Source: Myroides sp.
GTDB lineage: Bacteria; Bacteroidota; Bacteroidia; Flavobacteriales; Flavobacteriaceae
NCBI GenBank assembly: GCA_018384465.1
Contig: JAHAYQ010000184.1
Location: forward strand, 1-9,722
Length of the DNA stretch: 9,722 nucleotides
Direction: 5' to 3'
Numbering within the stretch: position 1 is the first letter of the stretch; each line of letters opens with the position of its first letter. A program made the position numbers and the translations under genes. Under the pieces are notes generated by a model. It was not told the DNA's origin and did no database searches. It saw nothing but the letters and a program-made list of their open reading frames with translations. This document shows positions 7,871-9,722 of this stretch, one piece after another.

Positions 7871-7903
7871 CACAATGTCTTAACTTTTTGTAGTGTTTGT
7901 TTT

Positions 7904-8443
7904 TTAAGATTTTGGTATTTTAAATAATAGTACAACTGCTGCTATTTGAAGTATTGTTTGAATAAGATTATTTATACCTACAATAGGGCTGTTGAAGATA
8001 TTCCATAATAAAAAAGGAATACCTAATAAGCCTAAGCCAACCAATATAGCAAGTATGTATTTCATTATATCATTTCCCTTATTTATAAAAAGAGCTATAA
8101 CGATCATTATAGTTAATGTACAAATAGTAGTAAAAATACCGAAACCAGAAGACATAGTTTGGGGATTTAAAAGTATATTAAATACACTTAATCCTATAGA
8201 TACAAAAAGTAAGGTAGCTGCTTTTTTATAATTATGATGAATAATTATTGGCTCTTGAACTTGCATATCAATTATTAATTTTGCAATTTCTTCACGTTCT
8301 TCGTCTGAAAATATTCGTCCTCTTGTTTGAAGGATTTCAAAGGCATATATTTTGGCTTGGGGAACAAACTTGCTGTTTTCTTTTAAATATAATTCTAATT
8401 CCTTATCGCTTTTAGCTTCTAATGCACTTTTTTTAACACTCAT
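7904..8443 (-). CDS. Small membrane protein with four predicted helices, function unknown
   Basis: Unrecognised protein of 179 residues. The first 70 are soluble and highly charged, with a helical pattern (SALEAKSDKELELYLKEN, 6-23; RGRIFSDEEREEIAKLI, 41-57). This resembles short cytoplasmic N-terminal regions seen on other Bacteroidota membrane proteins. Four hydrophobic segments follow at about 75-92, 101-120, 127-149 and 154-175, joined by very short loops. There is no signal peptide and no catalytic motif. The gene begins 29 bp after the stop of the upstream HD/Pycsar-type gene on the same strand. No convincing TAnnTTTG lies between them, so the two are probably co-transcribed. Its tail faces the GAF-like gene across 33 bp. 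It could be an accessory membrane subunit of the upstream protein or an unrelated passenger. The reading frame is credible from its composition and helix pattern. Confidence 0.75.
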   Translation of the reverse strand: MSVKKSALEAKSDKELELYLKENSKFVPQAKIYAFEILQTRGRIFSDEEREEIAKLIIDMQVQEPIIIHHNYKKAATLLFVSIGLSVFNILLNPQTMSSGFGIFTTICTLTIMIVIALFINKGNDIMKYILAILVGLGLLGIPFLLWNIFNSPIVGINNLIQTILQIAAVVLLFKIPKS

Positions 8444-8472
8444 GCGTTAATATTATTTTTTTAAACAATAAC

Positions 8473-9663
8473 TTAAACCCTTATAAAAGCGATACAGAAC
8501 GCTGTTACCGATACAATAATGCCTATCATAAACACGGTGTATGATATACCCAACAGCTTGTATTTTTTATCTAAAACCACACCTAACGAGTATAAGTCTT
8601 TAATCAAGGTATCGTAAAGGTAATCACGATCTTTCATTAGGTCGTTCATAGCTTCGTTAAAATCGGGCAAACCTAACTGATGGAAATTTCCAAAAAACAA
8701 AATATTAGCTTTTCTTGATTGTATATCAGATTTCGTTATTGGTGCTGAACTTACCTTAGGTTTGGTAGCCATAATAGTAATAACAATGGTTGCCACACTA
8801 AAAATCAACAACGTAAAAGTAGGAATAATTAAATGGGCATTACTTGGGCTGTCTAACTTTGGTATGATAGCTGTAAGGATGATTGAAATGATAATAGAAT
8901 TAACCGATAACAAGATATTGGCTTTACTGTCGGCAATAGCACTTAATTGAGTATGATTGCGCAAAGTAACCCGAAAAAGCGTTTCAATACCTCGTTCTGG
9001 TCGTTCTAATTTTTCTAATCTCTTTTCTTTTATTTCTTGGTTTTTACTTTTTTTGCCCGAAGTTAATTTCTGTAAATTTTCACGGAGCTTAAAAATGGTG
9101 CTTTCTTTCTTTTTTTGCCAATGTTTCTTAGCATAAGTTGTGTAAAAATAATGATGTTTAGTCAGTAACATCAAGTTTTCTTGTGTCCAATCTACTTCAG
9201 AAATGCTGTTGTTTTTTACACATTCTAATTCCGATTTAAGCAAATCACAATGATCCGGATAATTTTCTAAGGTAAAATGATAATAATCGGCATCTTTCAT
9301 GCACATTTCAAGCAAATCGGTAGGTGCGTGGTGTATTTGGGTAGCCATAATCAATCTGCATACTTCCTGCTGATTAACTTCTTCTTGAGGATATTGTTTC
9401 ATAAATTCCACAAAAAGCTCGCAACTTTTTTCTTCGTGTCCGTTGCCGCCATGTATGTAACCCGAATCGTGAAACCAGCCGGCAAGTCTTAAATGCAACG
9501 CATCTTGATCAGAAATGTGTTCACCTTCAATCAGTTCGTTCAAAGCCGTAACCACACGCAAAGTATGCAGGTAATCGTGGTACATATATTCACAAGATAG
9601 TTTATCTTTGAATAAGTTAAAGATATATGCTTCAACCTGATTTAAAAGTTTCATAGCTCCCAT
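8473..9663 (-). CDS. HD-domain phosphohydrolase fused to a Pycsar-effector-type transmembrane domain (PycTM/DUF5706)
   Basis: Membrane protein of 396 residues with two parts. Residues about 5-190 form an HD-superfamily phosphohydrolase: YHDYLHTLRVV (28-38), the central His65-Asp66 in AGWFHDSGY, GHEEKS (75-80), ATQIHHAP (107-114) and KDADYYHF (123-130). These keep the His/Asp metal ligands, so the domain is probably active, but the substrate is unknown. A lysine-rich linker (183-222) leads to the second part, about 226-396, which matches the Pycsar effector membrane domain (PF18967, formerly DUF5706). It has LRNHTQLSAIADSKANILLS (234-253), membrane segments at about 249-268 and 278-298, a cytoplasmic stretch with NILFFGNFHQL (320-330) and KDLYSLGVVLDKKYKL (355-370), and a last helix at 371-393. 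In Pycsar defence such domains damage membranes when cyclic CMP or UMP accumulates. No cyclase was recognised nearby. The start is ATG 9663; the ATG at 9654 is equally possible. Confidence 0.85.
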   Translation of the reverse strand: MGAMKLLNQVEAYIFNLFKDKLSCEYMYHDYLHTLRVVTALNELIEGEHISDQDALHLRLAGWFHDSGYIHGGNGHEEKSCELFVEFMKQYPQEEVNQQEVCRLIMATQIHHAPTDLLEMCMKDADYYHFTLENYPDHCDLLKSELECVKNNSISEVDWTQENLMLLTKHHYFYTTYAKKHWQKKKESTIFKLRENLQKLTSGKKSKNQEIKEKRLEKLERPERGIETLFRVTLRNHTQLSAIADSKANILLSVNSIIISIILTAIIPKLDSPSNAHLIIPTFTLLIFSVATIVITIMATKPKVSSAPITKSDIQSRKANILFFGNFHQLGLPDFNEAMNDLMKDRDYLYDTLIKDLYSLGVVLDKKYKLLGISYTVFMIGIIVSVTAFCIAFIRV

Positions 9664-9703
9664 ATTTAATACCCTAAAATTATGAAATTAAAATTACATA
9701 AAA

Positions 9704-9711
9704 CAAATATA
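9704..9711 (-). promoter_or_regulatory. Bacteroidota -7 motif before the HD/Pycsar-type gene, TATATTTG
   Basis: Read on the - strand, 9711 to 9704 is TATATTTG, an exact TAnnTTTG match 40 bp before the ATG at 9663. It predicts a leader of about 35 nt and, with the 29-bp gap to the next gene, a two-gene transcript covering both - strand genes. The -33 element would lie beyond the window end, so the promoter is only half visible. Confidence 0.5.
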
Positions 9712-9722
9712 GCTGTTATAAT

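Noticed and set aside
7869..7905. Possible bidirectional terminator between the convergent genes: AACAC (7869-7873), GTGTT (7893-7897) and a T-tract.
   Set aside because: The stem is only 5 bp with a 19-nt loop, too weak to call; the position would suit a terminator but the structure does not support one.
7992..8231. Open frame on the + strand opposite the four-helix membrane protein gene.
   Set aside because: The - strand frame has coherent membrane helices and a charged N-terminus, and it is longer. The + frame is its complement. The same reasoning removes + strand frames at 8762-8950 and 9277-9492 opposite the HD/Pycsar-type gene, and the - strand frame at 6124-6324.

Overview
The window reads as chromosomal DNA of a low-GC member of the Bacteroidota, most likely the family Flavobacteriaceae; I cannot name a genus. 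The evidence is the AT-rich composition, A-rich leaders with no clear Shine-Dalgarno sequences, several copies of the Bacteroidota -7 promoter motif TAnnTTTG placed just before start codons, and proteins that all read like flavobacterial family members. There are seven credible genes and no tRNA, rRNA, CRISPR array, insertion sequence or phage gene.

Layout. Positions 1-42 hold a -7-like motif and a perfect hairpin with a T-tract that runs directly into the first start codon. Five genes follow on the + strand: a YdjM/DUF457-type membrane 'metal-dependent hydrolase' (43-1038), a 387-bp gap carrying a degenerate flavobacterial-type inverted repeat, yaaA (1426-2190), an exported class C beta-lactamase-like serine hydrolase with a DUF3471-like tail (2237-3787), histidine ammonia-lyase hutH (3918-5411), and a 796-residue GAF-like cytoplasmic protein of unknown function (5480-7870). 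Two genes then run on the - strand and converge on the GAF-like gene: a four-helix membrane protein (7904-8443), and upstream of it an HD-domain phosphohydrolase fused to a Pycsar-effector-type transmembrane domain (8473-9663). The latter has its own promoter motif at the right edge.

How the genes relate. The + strand genes look like ordinary single-gene or two-gene housekeeping units: oxidative-stress iron control, cell-envelope hydrolysis and histidine catabolism. hutH has no hutU, hutI or hutG beside it. The most interesting unit is the - strand pair. An HD phosphohydrolase is joined to the membrane domain used by cyclic-pyrimidine (Pycsar) anti-phage effectors, no nucleotide cyclase is recognisable in the window, and a small uncharacterised membrane protein follows 29 bp downstream. 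Whether this is a defence effector, a nucleotide-signal controller or a domesticated housekeeping protein cannot be decided from the sequence alone.
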